Shown: positions 11,574-23,200 of the stretch, piece by piece | Position numbering within the stretch: the first letter of the stretch is position 1 | How the letters are laid out: each line of letters starts with the position of its first letter | Origin: Helopsaltes ochotensis | Taxonomy: Eukaryota; Chordata; Aves; Passeriformes; Locustellidae | Length of the DNA stretch: 64,000 bases | Assembly: GCA_013400155.1 (NCBI GenBank) | Contig: VXBM01001678.1 | Location: forward strand, 1-64,000 | Direction of reading: 5' to 3' | Position numbers and translations under genes: made by a program | The notes under the pieces: generated by a model | Database searches by the model: none | The model's input: the letters and a program-made list of their open reading frames with translations, nothing else | What the model was told of the DNA's origin: nothing

Positions 11574-12192
11574 TGTAACAGCATGGAATGGATGGTGAGA
11601 TGCCAGTACCCTCCCCGAAAAGCGTCTCTTCTCATGAAGCTGCTCGGGTGGGCACATAGCAGTCTTGCAAGTCCACCCCCCCCCCCCCACGGATAGCTCA
11701 GCAAAGAAAGACGGGAAGGGTCTCCTGTATAGAGTTCCAGTGAGGTTTATTAGTCCATGTGCTGAAGGATTCCAGTGACAAAAGACGGGAAATCAATGGA
11801 GTGCTTAGGGTTATGTATGGGGTCAGAGGATGATGGTCTGTGGGCACAGGGTGGTACAAGGGCAGGGCAAAGGGCAGTGACCTATAGGGAACATGAGGGT
11901 GAACAATCAGTGACACCAACCAATGGGGAAACAGAAAACAGAAACCCGTAGAACTTGGGACATATATGAACAGTAGAGGTGGGCCAATGGGAAAAGTTAA
12001 ACTGAGGTAATTAACATAGTGCTGCAGAACATCATGGGGGAAACCTTTTTGTCTCACCCTAAGCAGTGAGGCATTCTCAAAGTCTATGGTAGATTCTTCC
12101 AGGGCATTGCCATAGAAGTTCCCCTGGCTCAGGGGCCTCCATATTTAACTGGGCTACTGCTCTGCCAGGCATAACAAGACACAGCTGTAACA
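11574..12192 (-). mobile_element. Probable solo LTR of another ERV family, reverse orientation
   Basis: Read on the minus strand, the unit starts TGTTACAGC and ends GCTGTTACA, termini that form a nine-base inverted repeat with one mismatch. It has a TATA-like CATATATG (11961-11968), inverted CCAAT boxes (CCATTGG read on the minus strand) and an AATAAA signal (plus-strand TTTATT at 11746-11751), in LTR order. A run of 13 C lies at 11676-11688. I could not find a target-site duplication (left flank ttatc, right flank tggtt), so the exact ends are less secure. The U5-side 'tgctgagcta...ccgtggg' pattern resembles the fragment at 44.7 kb, suggesting related families. Confidence 0.55.
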
Positions 12193-15100
12193 TGGTTCCA
12201 TGACCTGCTGGACTTTTTCAGGACTTTGCAGTTAAATATTTAATAATAGAAATTTGCGTGTTGAGCTATTAGAGGGAAGTGTTTGGGCTCTGTTGATTTA
12301 GAAAAGATCACCTTCCCCAAAGTGGGGGAATAGCCATGGGCAGTTCTAAGAAAAGTAAATCCTACCTGGAAATCTCACTGGTCCTGACTCCTCTGTAGCA
12401 ACAGATTGCAGATGGAAATTAAAGCACAGAATGAGTCAGAGTGTGAAGTGGCGTTGTCCAGAGGTTCCCATAAAGCCTGAAGCACAGATCCCTTCCACTG
12501 CATGGGTGTGATGGTGCTTTTTTGTCTTCTTTCATTTATTCAGTTGTCTTTGCTACACTGACTGAGCCAAAACCGTACCAATGGAAATAGAAAAGCTGCT
12601 GTTAGAAAACCAAGATACAGGAAGTGAGACAGGATGTAAATTTTCCTTCCCAAATCAAGTGATTTCTGAAACAACAGGTCCAGGCCTTTGTGTTGGTCAG
12701 AGTATGACAGAAATGTACAGACCAAGGAAAATAAAAAAGACTTAATATTTGTTAATGTTGCTACTTTTTCATGAAGATGTGCTGAGAATCACCCCACTCA
12801 ATGACTTGGCACTTAGGTAGTGTTTGTGTAGAGGAGGAGGGACAAGAGTTGTAAAAATCCCTTTTGAATGAATTCCCGTATTTATTTAATGAGGTCTCCA
12901 CCTGCCAATGAAACATGGAATTACTCCAGGAGCTGATGTCTCCTAGAGGTCCTGGAGGCAGCATTGCTGATAGCCCAAAGTGACACTGGGGTATTTCAGG
13001 TGGTGCCTAGTGGGCCCTTGGGCTGGTACCAGAGCAGGAGGTGCACGGTGTGCTCAGCACAGTGGATTTGGGAATAACCCCACTCACAAGAGCTACCCTG
13101 GCTTTGCTGTTGTTTAAACATGGCTCTGTTCCTTCTGTAAACCTGCACATGTAATTTCTTTCAAATATTTCCCTTAAATAAGCTTTAACTAAGTCTCATG
13201 AGGCGATTCAGAATTCCTGATCCCTACCCCAGCCCTGTCCCCTCTGGTAGCCTGCACTGATGAAAATTACTTAGCGCAATTTGCTGAAACACTACCAGGG
13301 TGAAATTCCTCTAATGGCTGCAACAAGAGACTCTTGCATTTGCTGTACTGAAACCCTGTGATTATTGATAGATCTCTGAAGCACATCATGTAAATGATGA
13401 TCTGGATAGTCCTTCTGAATTCCACATCATGCAAGAGCTATGCACTTTAAATGCCTTTAAGGGGAAGAAGGAACAATTGTTGTGTGATTAGCAAGACTTA
13501 TTTTCAGACATATGATTATCTTTGTCCTAAGCCTTCTGACCAGCAATTAATTCTTCTGATCCATTACTGTTTCCAGCATTCAGGGCTGCCCTGAAATGAC
13601 AGATGCCTCCTCTATTACTACAGAAGTATCATTTGCACAATTGTATTTCTGTCACACTCAAGCTTTTGTACTAAAGTGTATTATTCATTATTATTAGTAG
13701 TATTATTATTCAAAGTGTATTTTCTTAATATTTGAGGGTGGCTGGTGACAATTTTAAAATTTAATTGAACAGTTAAGATATCTGTCTACCTTGTGCTGAA
13801 AGAAAAGAATAACAAGTTTTGGGGTTTTTTCCTACCAAACTAGTATTGATTGCTGTATTTCTTTTGCCTGCTCTGAGAAAGCACTGCACTTTCAAATATT
13901 TATTAAAGAAATAGGCTTGAATATGCTATTTCAGTGTTTAAATAATATTTTTAGTGGTATTTCATTCTTAATCTTTATTCTTAGACCAGAATTATCAAGC
14001 TATTGCATGCAGCAGTATGGTAGACAGGCATGTGTATTCCATATGTGGAATTTAGGAAAATATATCCCTTCCATTAATTGAAAAGAAGCTGGGACTAGAC
14101 TTGTAAATATTTCCATAAAACTGAATTCCCTTGTCTCTATCTCAATCCAGCAAGTCTCTAAGGTATCCAAGAGAGGAAATCACAGAGTAAATAAATTTCA
14201 GAAAACTAAAAAATCAGAGTGAATAAGCTGGCCATTCACAGCTCTGAGAGGATTTCCTTCCTTCTCTCAGGTTCAGCTGCAGATGCACCATAGGCACATG
14301 ACTTCTAGGCCTGAATTTTCACATTTCTGCCTGATAACTCAGATCTGGGTGGGTTAACCTATTTTCCTCATTTATAATAAATACAAAAATACAAATAATG
14401 TGAAAATTGAACTAGCTGGGTTGGAGATTCCTCTCGTAAGGATTACACAATAACTTAAGTCATTTCTCCTTGTGACTGGATGAGCTGGACTTGTCACTCT
14501 GCAGTTATTCCTGTCTGTCAGTAACTCATTTTAACTGCTTCACATGAGGTCCAGGAATTGTTTTTGTAAAAGAGAGGATTTCAGAACATCATTAATTACA
14601 TCATATCACATTTGCTCTCCCTGAGATTCAAAGTAAAACACTGTAGATAGAGCAGGAATATTTGGCCCTAATGACAGTACAATAGGTGATTTGGATTTGC
14701 AGGAAATTACAGTTAAATGATTATAAATTTCTTTAGAAGTGAAAAAAAAAAAATCTTCTCCTTCCAAATAAAGCATGGTTGGTGGCAAGGGAATATCAGC
14801 TCAAAGCAGCCACTAAGAATTTCAGACATTAAAGGAAGAAAGCAGTTTTCAGATCTGTATTAAATTTCAGTTATATTTTAGTTTTTTAGGGAGCAGGAGA
14901 ACATCTACTGCTGTTTAGCAGTTAAAGAAGCAACAGCTTTGTTTCTGACCAATAGTCTGGGTTCAAAAAAAGCCAAAATAAAGAGGAAGCTCTGTTTGGA
15001 TTTATAGACATAATAGATTTCAATAGAAGCTTACCAAAAGGGTAAGAATGACCTTATCACTTGGCCTTATTATCAAATGAGTGTTATTTTAGCTGGCAAT

Positions 15101-16280
15101 GTACCAGGCTGCAAAAGAGGTGCAACTTCAAAGTTTAAAGAAGGAGGAAAGAGAAACAGTCAGGAAGTGATAAATTGTGTAATGTGAATAAAACAGATGC
15201 AGAATTTCCATTAATTAGAGACAGGTTAAAGCACTTCATGATGTTTTACTTCCTACTTCTTCTCAGTAACTGATTTCTCACCTACTTAACTGTGCTTAGG
15301 ATCCTGCTATTAATGGTCTAACATATCATAACAATTTTTAAATACCTACTTTTTTTTTGTTAATGAAAAGCTGACCTATTTTTTTTATCCTGGAGGGTAA
15401 ACTAAATTCAAGCTTTGTCTATTACAACCAAATAATCAAACCAGTCTTGATGAAATGACCTCTTCTGAACTGTGTGGTTAGGAAGAATTGCTAAAAATGT
15501 GGCATGTATTAGGTCTTTCTTCATTTAACTGCCCTGCCTCTTCCTGTGGTTATGTTGTTGTTTTCATTTTGTGTTTGGACTGCAGCAGTACTGGGGGCCA
15601 GAGCAGAGACAGAGCCCTGCTGGGATAAATGAACCCATGAGATGGCATGGATCCTGCTCCAAGCATGCCCCTTAGGCCAGGGGTTAGGAAGGAGCACTGC
15701 TGATCCTGTGCCAGGGTGATGAAGTGAGGCTGGATTCAGACCTGGGCATTGCTCAAAGCAAAATCCTCCAGTGATTATCCACAAAATATACCAGCGTGAT
15801 TTGCACTGGAACTTCCTTCTGGCATTTCTGCCAATGGAAAACCATTCCCAGCCTGCCCAAGTGCAGCCCCTTGTTCTGCTGAAGAAATCAGTCACATTCC
15901 GCCTCTCAACACTCTACATTTTCCCTCCTCCTTTGCTCCTCAGAGCTGGAGTAAACCTGTCCAAGAGCCCAGCTCACCCCTGCTTGTGCTTAGGCACACA
16001 GTCAAGGGATTTGGGCACTACTGTACATGAACATTTTGCCTACATTTTGTTTACTCAGTGCTGAGAGGTGTTAGGCACTCCCAGAGGTCATTTACCTGGT
16101 GGTAGCAAAAATATTCCACTCTCCCATTTCACAAAGTAAATCTGGACCAATATTCAAATATATGAAGGGAAATTTGCACGGTTATGTCCCTGGGTATTGC
16201 TCCACAATCTTGTGTTCCATATTCCTAACTTTATTAATTTCCAACTTGATAATACAATAATACAATATTTAATTTTATAA
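12193..16280. other. Long single-copy stretch, no gene seen
   Basis: About 4 kb of AT-rich DNA. No exon or mobile element is recognisable. A degenerate ATT/AGT microsatellite lies near 13680-13710. A 124-codon reverse open frame at 15521-15895 has no recognisable domain and partly faces a plus-strand open frame, so it is not called as a gene. Confidence 0.55.
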
Positions 16281-16512
16281 AATCATAGAATCCCAAGGGT
16301 TGGAAGCCTCTTCCAAAACCAAGGAGTCCAAGCTATGCCCAATGCCCACCTTGTCCCTAGCCCAGAGCACTGAGTGTCATGTCCAGGCCTTCCTGGGACA
16401 CCTCCAGGGATGGGGACTCCAACCCTCCCTGGGTAGCTCCTGCCAAGGCGTGACCACCCTTTCCACGCAGAAATTCCTCCTGATGTCCAACCTAAGCCTC
16501 GCCTGGCACAAC
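16281..16512 (-). mobile_element. CR1 LINE fragment, reverse
   Basis: The stretch begins with 'aatcatagaatcccaagg', the reverse complement of a CR1 3' end. It continues through the expected antisense blocks, including 'ccagggatgggg', 'accaccctttcc' and 'aaattcctcctgatgtcc'. It covers roughly the last 230 bp of a CR1 and is 5'-truncated. AT-rich microsatellite-like sequence with repeated ATA/AAT follows near 16510-16560. Confidence 0.85.
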
Positions 16513-17018
16513 AATATAATAACAATAATAAGAGATTAATAATAATAATTTAATAATTAAATTGGCTCTCACCTTGATGCAGCTTTTACTTGTTGGGCAA
16601 AAAGGGATCCTTTAAAACCAAGCCAAAGAAATCCTGCATTGCTCCAACAGTGTAGCAGCTGAAGTGGAATAACCACATGCAGACCTAGGTCAGTTTTAGC
16701 TCCAGCAGACAATCCCAGCCCAAGGAGATCCCACTGTCCACCCCCCCATTCATCCTGATCTCCCAGGTTTACACTGCATAGATTTCTGAATGTGCAGGAA
16801 ACGACCTGAGGCTTGGGGAAATGAAGGGAATATAGGAAAGAGCTGTGATGATGGATTCCAACCCTAGTTGTTTTGCAGAGGTGGTCAGTGAAGTTGGCTC
16901 ATCTTATTTGATAAAAACCTGCTGGTTAACAAGATAAAAACATGAACTTTCAGGATATACCCAAACCTTTCTCATTTTAAATGTAAAGATTCATGTTGCA
17001 AAATAATCACTTAAAAGA
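16513..17018. other. Single-copy spacer between CR1 fragments
   Basis: AT-rich sequence with a run of AATA-type simple repeat at its left edge, directly after the reverse CR1. Nothing else recognisable. Confidence 0.5.
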
Positions 17019-17336
17019 GTAAAGGGGCTTTTTACAAGGGACTTTTTGCGAGGGCCTGGAGTGCCAGGACAAGGAGGAATGGCTTCACAGTGAAAGAGGG
17101 GAAATTCAGATGGAATATTGGGAAGGAATTGTTCCCTGGCAGGGTGGGCAGACCCTGGCACAGGGTGCCCAGATCAGCTGTGGCTGCCCCTGGATCCCTG
17201 GCAGTGCCCAAGGCCAGGTTGGACATTGGGGCTTGGAGCAGCCTGGGACAGTGGAAGGTGCCCCTGCCATGGCAGGGGTGGCACTGGGTGAGTTTTAAGG
17301 TTCCTCCCAGCCCAAACAATTCTGTGATTGGATGAT
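17019..17336 (+). mobile_element. CR1 LINE 3' fragment
   Basis: Sense-strand CR1: 'ggggctttttacaaggg', 'gatggaatattgggaagg', 'ggccaggttggacattggg', 'cttggagcagcctggg', ending in 'ttctgtgattggatgat'. About 320 bp are present, covering the last part of the reverse-transcriptase frame and the 3' untranslated end. It closely resembles the CR1s at 32005 and 44173, so these are probably one CR1 subfamily. The open frames across it do not keep the CR1 protein intact. Confidence 0.9.
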
Positions 17337-18365
17337 AGAATTTCGAATAAGTTTTGTGCTAAAGGATACATTTCTACATTGCTTCCTTTAATAACTGCAG
17401 TCTCAAGCCTAATTCAGCCTTTCAGATAATTGCAGTGTGACCACTTTTATTTCTCATAATTGTACAGTAGGTTACTTTATTCTCTAGTAAAACATGATTC
17501 TTGTTGTTGACTTTTTAAATAGTGATCACTTAATTGGAAACAGATGCTAGAGTAAGAGGAAAAACATTTTAATTAACACATTTGAGCTGGAAAATTTCAG
17601 ATACCTGAGGAGCAGAAGCAGATTTAAAACAAAGGGTACGACTTGTCTATTATTTAAACTACAGATAATTTCATCATAGGATAACTAAACAAAAGTTGAG
17701 ACCATTGGAAGGTTTGTATTATTTAGTTTGTACACGAACAATCTAACATTAAACAGAAGAAACAAGTGAAATATATTAATTTAAATGCAATTTTTTCTCT
17801 TAACAAAGAGCCCATAGAAAATGACTGGAGTTGTTTTCACCTTCTATGAACTTTTTTATAAAGCTTCTTTTTATATGATTTTTTTAATATTGCCTTTTTG
17901 CTCTGAACTTACAGAAACAAAGAAAATCTTTCAGTTTATTGTCAGCAGTATATTAACTTCAAAAAGTCTTACATTAGGACATGACACATTTTGGAAAGTG
18001 ATAACTGTGTGTTGGTAAAAATCGTAAAATTCCAAGGGGTTTTATGAAAAATTTGACTTAAATGCAAATAAAGCAACATATGGAATACTTGTTCATTACC
18101 AGCGAGTTGACACAGGTGAGTCTGTTTAATTTCAGTTGAAATAATATCATGTGATAGACAACCTTTGATTAAAAGCAACAACACTCAAATTGAATGTCTC
18201 TCATCTTCAGATGAACCCTCAAAAGCAAGGTAATATCTGCTGGAAAATTTGGAGAAATACGTTCCTTGTGACCTCACTCAGAGTAGATTTGAAGCATCAT
18301 TTTCAGTTATGGTTTTCTCAATCCCCATCAAATATATTGTGTTGGGCTCAGCTGATTTATAATTT
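17337..18365. other. Single-copy spacer, no gene seen
   Basis: About 1 kb of AT-rich DNA between two CR1 copies. No exon or repeat is recognisable. Confidence 0.5.
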
Positions 18366-19313
18366 AAATCTGGAGGAGTTTGGTGAGGGACAACCCCAAA
18401 GGCTGGAGAGACCTGCTGGAACAGCTCTGCAGGGAAGGACCTGGGGTACTGGGGGACACGGAGCTGTCCCTGAGCCAGCAGAGTGTCCTGGGGGTGCTGG
18501 GGGACACGGAGCTGTCCCTGAGCCAGCAGAGTGTCCTGGGGGTGCTGGGGGACACGGAGCTGTCCCTGAGCCAGCAGAGTGTCCTGGGGGTGCTGGGGGA
18601 CACGGAGCTGTCCCTGAGCCAGCAGAGTGTCCTGGGGGTGCTGGGGGACACGGAGCTGTCCCTGAGCCAGCAGAGTGTCCTGGGGGTGCTGGGGGACACG
18701 GAGCTGTCCCTGAGCCAGCAGAGTGTCCTGGGGCCAAGAAGACCAAGGGTGCCCTGGGGACATGGTGGGGAGCCTTGGCAGCGGGTCAGGGAGGGATCCT
18801 GCCCCTGTGCCCAGCCCTGGAGGCACCTCTGGGGTGCTGTGTCCAGCTCTGGATCCTCAGCACAGAGGGACAGGAGCTCCTGGAGCTGAGGAAGGGCCTG
18901 GAGCATCCCTGTGCCCAGGAAAGGCTGAGGGAGCTGGGGCTGCTCAGCCTGGAGAGGAGCCCCAGCTGAGAGGGGCCTGTCCCTTGGTGTTCCTATGTGT
19001 CCCTGGGTGTCCCTGTGTGCAGGGAGAGCAGAAGAGGCCCAGGCTCTGCTCCAGGGCCAGCAATGGCCCCAGAGCCACGGGCAGGGCCTGAGCCCAGGAG
19101 CTGCCCCTGCACAGGAGGCACAACTTCTGCCCAGGGCAGTGCCCAGCCCTGAGCAGGCTGTGCCCAGAGGCTGTGCAGGCTCCTCCCTGGGGATCTTGCA
19201 GAGCCCTCTGCACACCCTGCTGTGCCCTGTGCTCTGGGATGGCCCTGCTGGAGCAGGGAGGTGGCACCAGAGCAGCCGTTTCCAGCCTGACCCAGGCTGG
19301 GACTCGGTGAGTT
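18366..19313 (+). mobile_element. CR1 LINE, ~0.95 kb, with internal 48-bp expansion
   Basis: A GC-rich, sense-orientation CR1 3' region. It begins in the C-terminal part of the reverse-transcriptase frame, where the encoded GVLGDTELSLSQQ corresponds to the 'GVLVDS.L..SQQ' stretch of CR1 reverse transcriptase. It continues through the 'gagggagctggggctgctcagcctggag' region (near 18925-18960) and a degenerate tail ending 'gactcggtga'. The reading frame is broken downstream, so this is a dead copy. Its unusual feature is a six-unit in-frame tandem expansion, listed separately. The end resembles a CR1 subgroup different from that at 17019. Confidence 0.85.
18445..18732 (+). repeat. Minisatellite: six 48-bp units inside CR1
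   Basis: The unit starts ggtgctgggggacacggagc and is 48 bp long (16 codons). Six head-to-tail copies fill 288 bp. Units 2-6 are identical; unit 1 differs by one base (ggtactg in place of ggtgctg). The frame VLGDTELSLSQQSVLG is kept across all units because 48 is a multiple of three. The CR1 at 34604 has a single diverged counterpart near 34817-34863, so the array is a local expansion, not a feature of the family. The near-perfect identity points to recent expansion or homogenisation. Confidence 0.97.
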
Positions 19314-20148
19314 CCCCTGGGGCAGCTTAGACTTAGGCAGGATTAAGTTACTTCTGATTAAGTTGCATCTGACTTAGCCTAGGATATCTTGTCTAAAAGC
19401 ATGGCCTGCTCTAGGTGAAGACATGGAAAAGCACAAATCTCACTGTGTGCAATATTTCGTACACACAGGTGTAAAAAAGAAGGGAACATCTCTCCACATG
19501 GTGGACTAAGTAGATTTATTACCAAGATGTCCTGGCTGTGCAGCCCCTCCCTGTGGAAGGCTCTGAGCTGGGAATGGGCTCTGTGCTGTGGAAGTTCCTG
19601 CTCTGGGCACCGTTCACTGAAGGCACTGAGGAAAAAAATAATGTTTTGCACACAAAGCTGGGTTTAGGTACAAAATAAGACATTTTAAAGACATACAACC
19701 TGGCACCCATTTACTGTTCCTGAGCTTCAAACTGTCTCCAAAGTCCCGCAATGTTGGTATAGCATAGTTCTCACAAAAGCTAGAAATTAAAATATCTGTA
19801 CCACACTTCCTTTAGTGTTTATTTTTCTGGCTGATGTCACGTGAGAAGACTGAAAGCCCTTGTGACCTGAAAAAATATCAAACCTAGAGAAGTAGCGGGA
19901 TACCTCAGTGTGGTTTCAGGCTAAACTTTTCATCCTTGATTCTGACATGAGAAATGAGGACCTGCAGCTCTGGTGTCCTTCTAGCATCCCAGTAACTCAC
20001 CACTGTCCCTGCTCACCAGCAGGGATATTCAAGAGTGCCATAAGTAATGCACGACATCAGCCTGGAAGTCCATATTGTGATTTTTCACAGATTTTTAATG
20101 TCATATGTTTCTTGGGTTTAATTTATTTTTTACTTTAATTTTTCCTTT

Positions 20149-20151
<3 letters not shown>
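19314..20151. other. Single-copy spacer, no gene seen
   Basis: No recognisable exon or element between the CR1 end and the T run. Reverse open frames near 19379-19710 carry no known motif. Confidence 0.5.
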
Positions 20152-20239
<88 letters not shown>

Positions 20240-20240
20240 N

Positions 20241-20286
<46 letters not shown>
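20152..20286. repeat. 135-bp poly(T) tract with one N
   Basis: An unbroken run of T with a single undetermined base at 20240. The length is probably an assembly estimate, because homopolymers of this size are poorly resolved by most sequencing. I looked on the right-hand side for a retropseudogene in reverse orientation (this would be its tail) and saw neither a polyadenylation signal nor a coding remnant. Confidence 0.95.
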
Positions 20287-20288
<2 letters not shown>

Positions 20289-23200
20289 CAGCAGTAAGAG
20301 AGATTACAAAATGAAGATTTTTGGTTGCTTCTCTCTAGAGCAAGGATCTTCATTTTGGATCAGCTCAAGACCTCATACTGGTGGTTTTTAAGAGAACTTT
20401 GACATCTGGAATGAAATGGTATTTTACAGGATAATACCAAGTATGTAACTGCAGAATAATTAATGTTTTTTCACCTATATTTTTTGACTCCTCTGAGTTG
20501 ATATTCAGATGATGTGTGAAGTCAATTAACCTGGCATAAAGTATATTCAAGTCACTGTAATGATTCCTGAGATGCCTTTTTTTTTGTTTGGTTTTATACA
20601 CACTTTTAAATAATTGCCAAGCTCCAAAAGACTATGGGCATAAATTGCCTAGGAAATGGATGAAAATAATTATTTTTGTTCATGTGCTTTTTTATTTGAA
20701 GATCTATTCAAAGATCTATTCAAGCTATTTTAATAGCTTGTGGAATTCATAGCATAGGTTTTAAGTGCAACATATCTTGTAACCTTTCTGTGGACAGCAA
20801 ACTGTACTAAATTGCTTTTAAAATATTTGTAACAACTCCAGTGTCATTAGGAATAAAAAAGTACCGATTTTATATTTGTGGGCAAAATAAGTGTTTCATA
20901 TAAAATAATAGGCAAAGGTGGAAAAAGGAAAGTGATTCTCTTTTTTAAGAGGGCATTTCAGAAGGATCTACTAAGGCATAAATGAAATGTATTCATCCAA
21001 AAGATTTTCATATCCTTTTTGAGAAGAATTAGGAAAAAGAAAAAAGTGTCATTCATTTTCTATCAAGGTGAGAAAAAGCCGTTTTCTGACAAATTGCAAA
21101 CAATTCTAGATCTGAGAAAAAGAAGATACCTTTTGATCCTTGGAATCAAAGAGAGACATCCCAGCAAAGCAGCAGGTAAGGCTGTAATGGCAGAGCAGTT
21201 ATTTCATCTGTTTATTTCCTGTCTCATCTGCACTGAGATATAAATTCCTGCAGTTCTGTGGACTCAAAGTGAGATGGGAAGCAATATTTTACCTCTTTTT
21301 AGGATGAGGGAGAGCAAACTGGAGGAACGTGTCCTGTCTGGGGTATGGCACTTCAAGGAGGACAAGTAGTTGTGGCCCATTTGAAGAATGCTCCCAAAAC
21401 AGCTTCAAAAGATATCAGAGCTGCTTTTGAATAAAAGTATCAATGCATTAAGGTTGTTTAGCCTAAGGGGAAAAGCACTAAACACAGGAGAGTTTCAGTT
21501 TTGTTATTCAATAACTTCTATTGTAAAAGAGCAGGTGTGTGTTCATTACTCCATCACATCCACCCTGCAGAGGATGGGAATAATGCATTAACGAGCATGG
21601 CTTAGGTCAGGCATGATGAGAAAACTTCTCTAAGAGCTGAGCAGGCTGTCACTGGGAGAGAATTCCCAGGGACTTATGGAGTCTCCAAATTTAGGGACAT
21701 TTTAGCGCAAAGCTGAGAACTGTCTCCTGGGAAAGGCATAACTGTGGGCTGTGGGGGGGGATTGTAGAGTATTAGTGCATGTCTTGTGCTCCTATCCAAC
21801 CTCTGTTAGGGTTTTTTCCCTAATTCTAAAGATTCTGATTTTGTTCTGAGTATTTCATGTCCCTTTGAGTGCAGAATTCAAAATGCATTTGAGGGAAAGG
21901 AGGGATGAAATAGAAACCTAATGTTATGGGACAGAGATTGCAAGTGGCCTAACTGACTTGAACACGGGGCAGCTGAATTCCGTAATAGATGGAATTTTAT
22001 TATTACAATTATTATTATTATCATCATCATCATCATCACCACTATCTTTTTTATAGAAAAGAAATTAACTTATTCTGGAGATCTGCTGAAATGAATTTCA
22101 TACTTTGTAGCAGCAAGTTTACAATTAACAAATAACCTGATGGTGCTTTTTTAAATAATATAAACCTCAAAGCTATTTGAGTGAGCCAAATGTTTCTCAT
22201 AAACTTGTTATCATTTTTGTATGACACAAATAATTTCCCAAGAGATATGAGAAAGGTTCACAGAAAATGAGGCAATGGAGGGAGTGAAATACCACTGGAG
22301 CTGAGGTAATGGGACAGTTCCTTCTTTGGGAAAGAAAACGTCTACTCATTCATGATGTAATGAAAAAAATAACATGTTGACATATCTGACAGTCAAACCC
22401 CAGACAAAAACCAGCTGAGAATTTTGGACAAGCCTACGGCAACATGGGAATGTTTTCCTATGACATAATTTGATTTTTGCAAGCATCTACAAGGTAACCA
22501 TATCACACCTCATTGCAGGCGGAATAGAATCAGCTTTTATTATTGTGTATTTGTTTTCTAAGTGTGTGGAAGTGCTTTTGCATCATTTCTCCTGGACTGA
22601 CGAGCCAGCTCCTTAGTTTTTCCCTAGGGTGTGCAGTCCCTCTGGTGTCACCCTGAATTTCAGTGCAATCTGCAGCTTTCTCTTCATAGTATTTGGGACA
22701 CCTGAAAATGAAGGTTTCATTTAGTGACAGCATAATGATTTGGCAGACTGTTTCTAAAATGTTGAAAAGCACAGTCTTGCTGCTCTATGGCAGAGGCATG
22801 AGGAGACAAATGGCCACAGTTCTTTATGCTGTGATTTTTTTATACAGCAGGAATTGGCCTTTGAGGAATGAGTTGACCACAAACTCATTTTTAATTCAAG
22901 GGGCAGTTGTTGAATCATTTGACTTGTTTTACCATTGACGTCTGTGAAGGATACCTGTTCCCAGGAGGCCCTGAAAAGTGAAATGACAAATATCTGGAGA
23001 ATGTTGTATCAGCCACACTGAGAATTCCTGTGCTGCCCTGTGTTGAAATGCAATATCCTCTGGCACCTTCTGCTCATAGGGTAACTGATGTCTCTGGTGC
23101 TTGACCTTGGTTGTGATTCTAGGATTGTTTTCCTGCATGTTTTTTTACTGAGGACATGGATTTTTTCAGAACTAACATTAATGTGGGTGCCCAAAAAGGC

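Noticed and set aside
11698..12057. 119-codon reverse frame
   Set aside because: It lies within an LTR, with TATA and AATAAA signals in the same strand; no recognisable domain.
18445..18732. Regular 48-bp direct repeats that could suggest a CRISPR array
   Set aside because: The units are head to tail with no unique spacers, lie inside a CR1, and the window is vertebrate-like DNA.
18190..19330. Several long overlapping open frames (up to about 280 codons) on both strands
   Set aside because: They are by-products of the GC-rich CR1 and of a repeat unit divisible by three, which keeps every frame open.
20105..20314. Open frame encoding poly-phenylalanine
   Set aside because: It is a translation of the poly(T) tract and includes an undetermined base.
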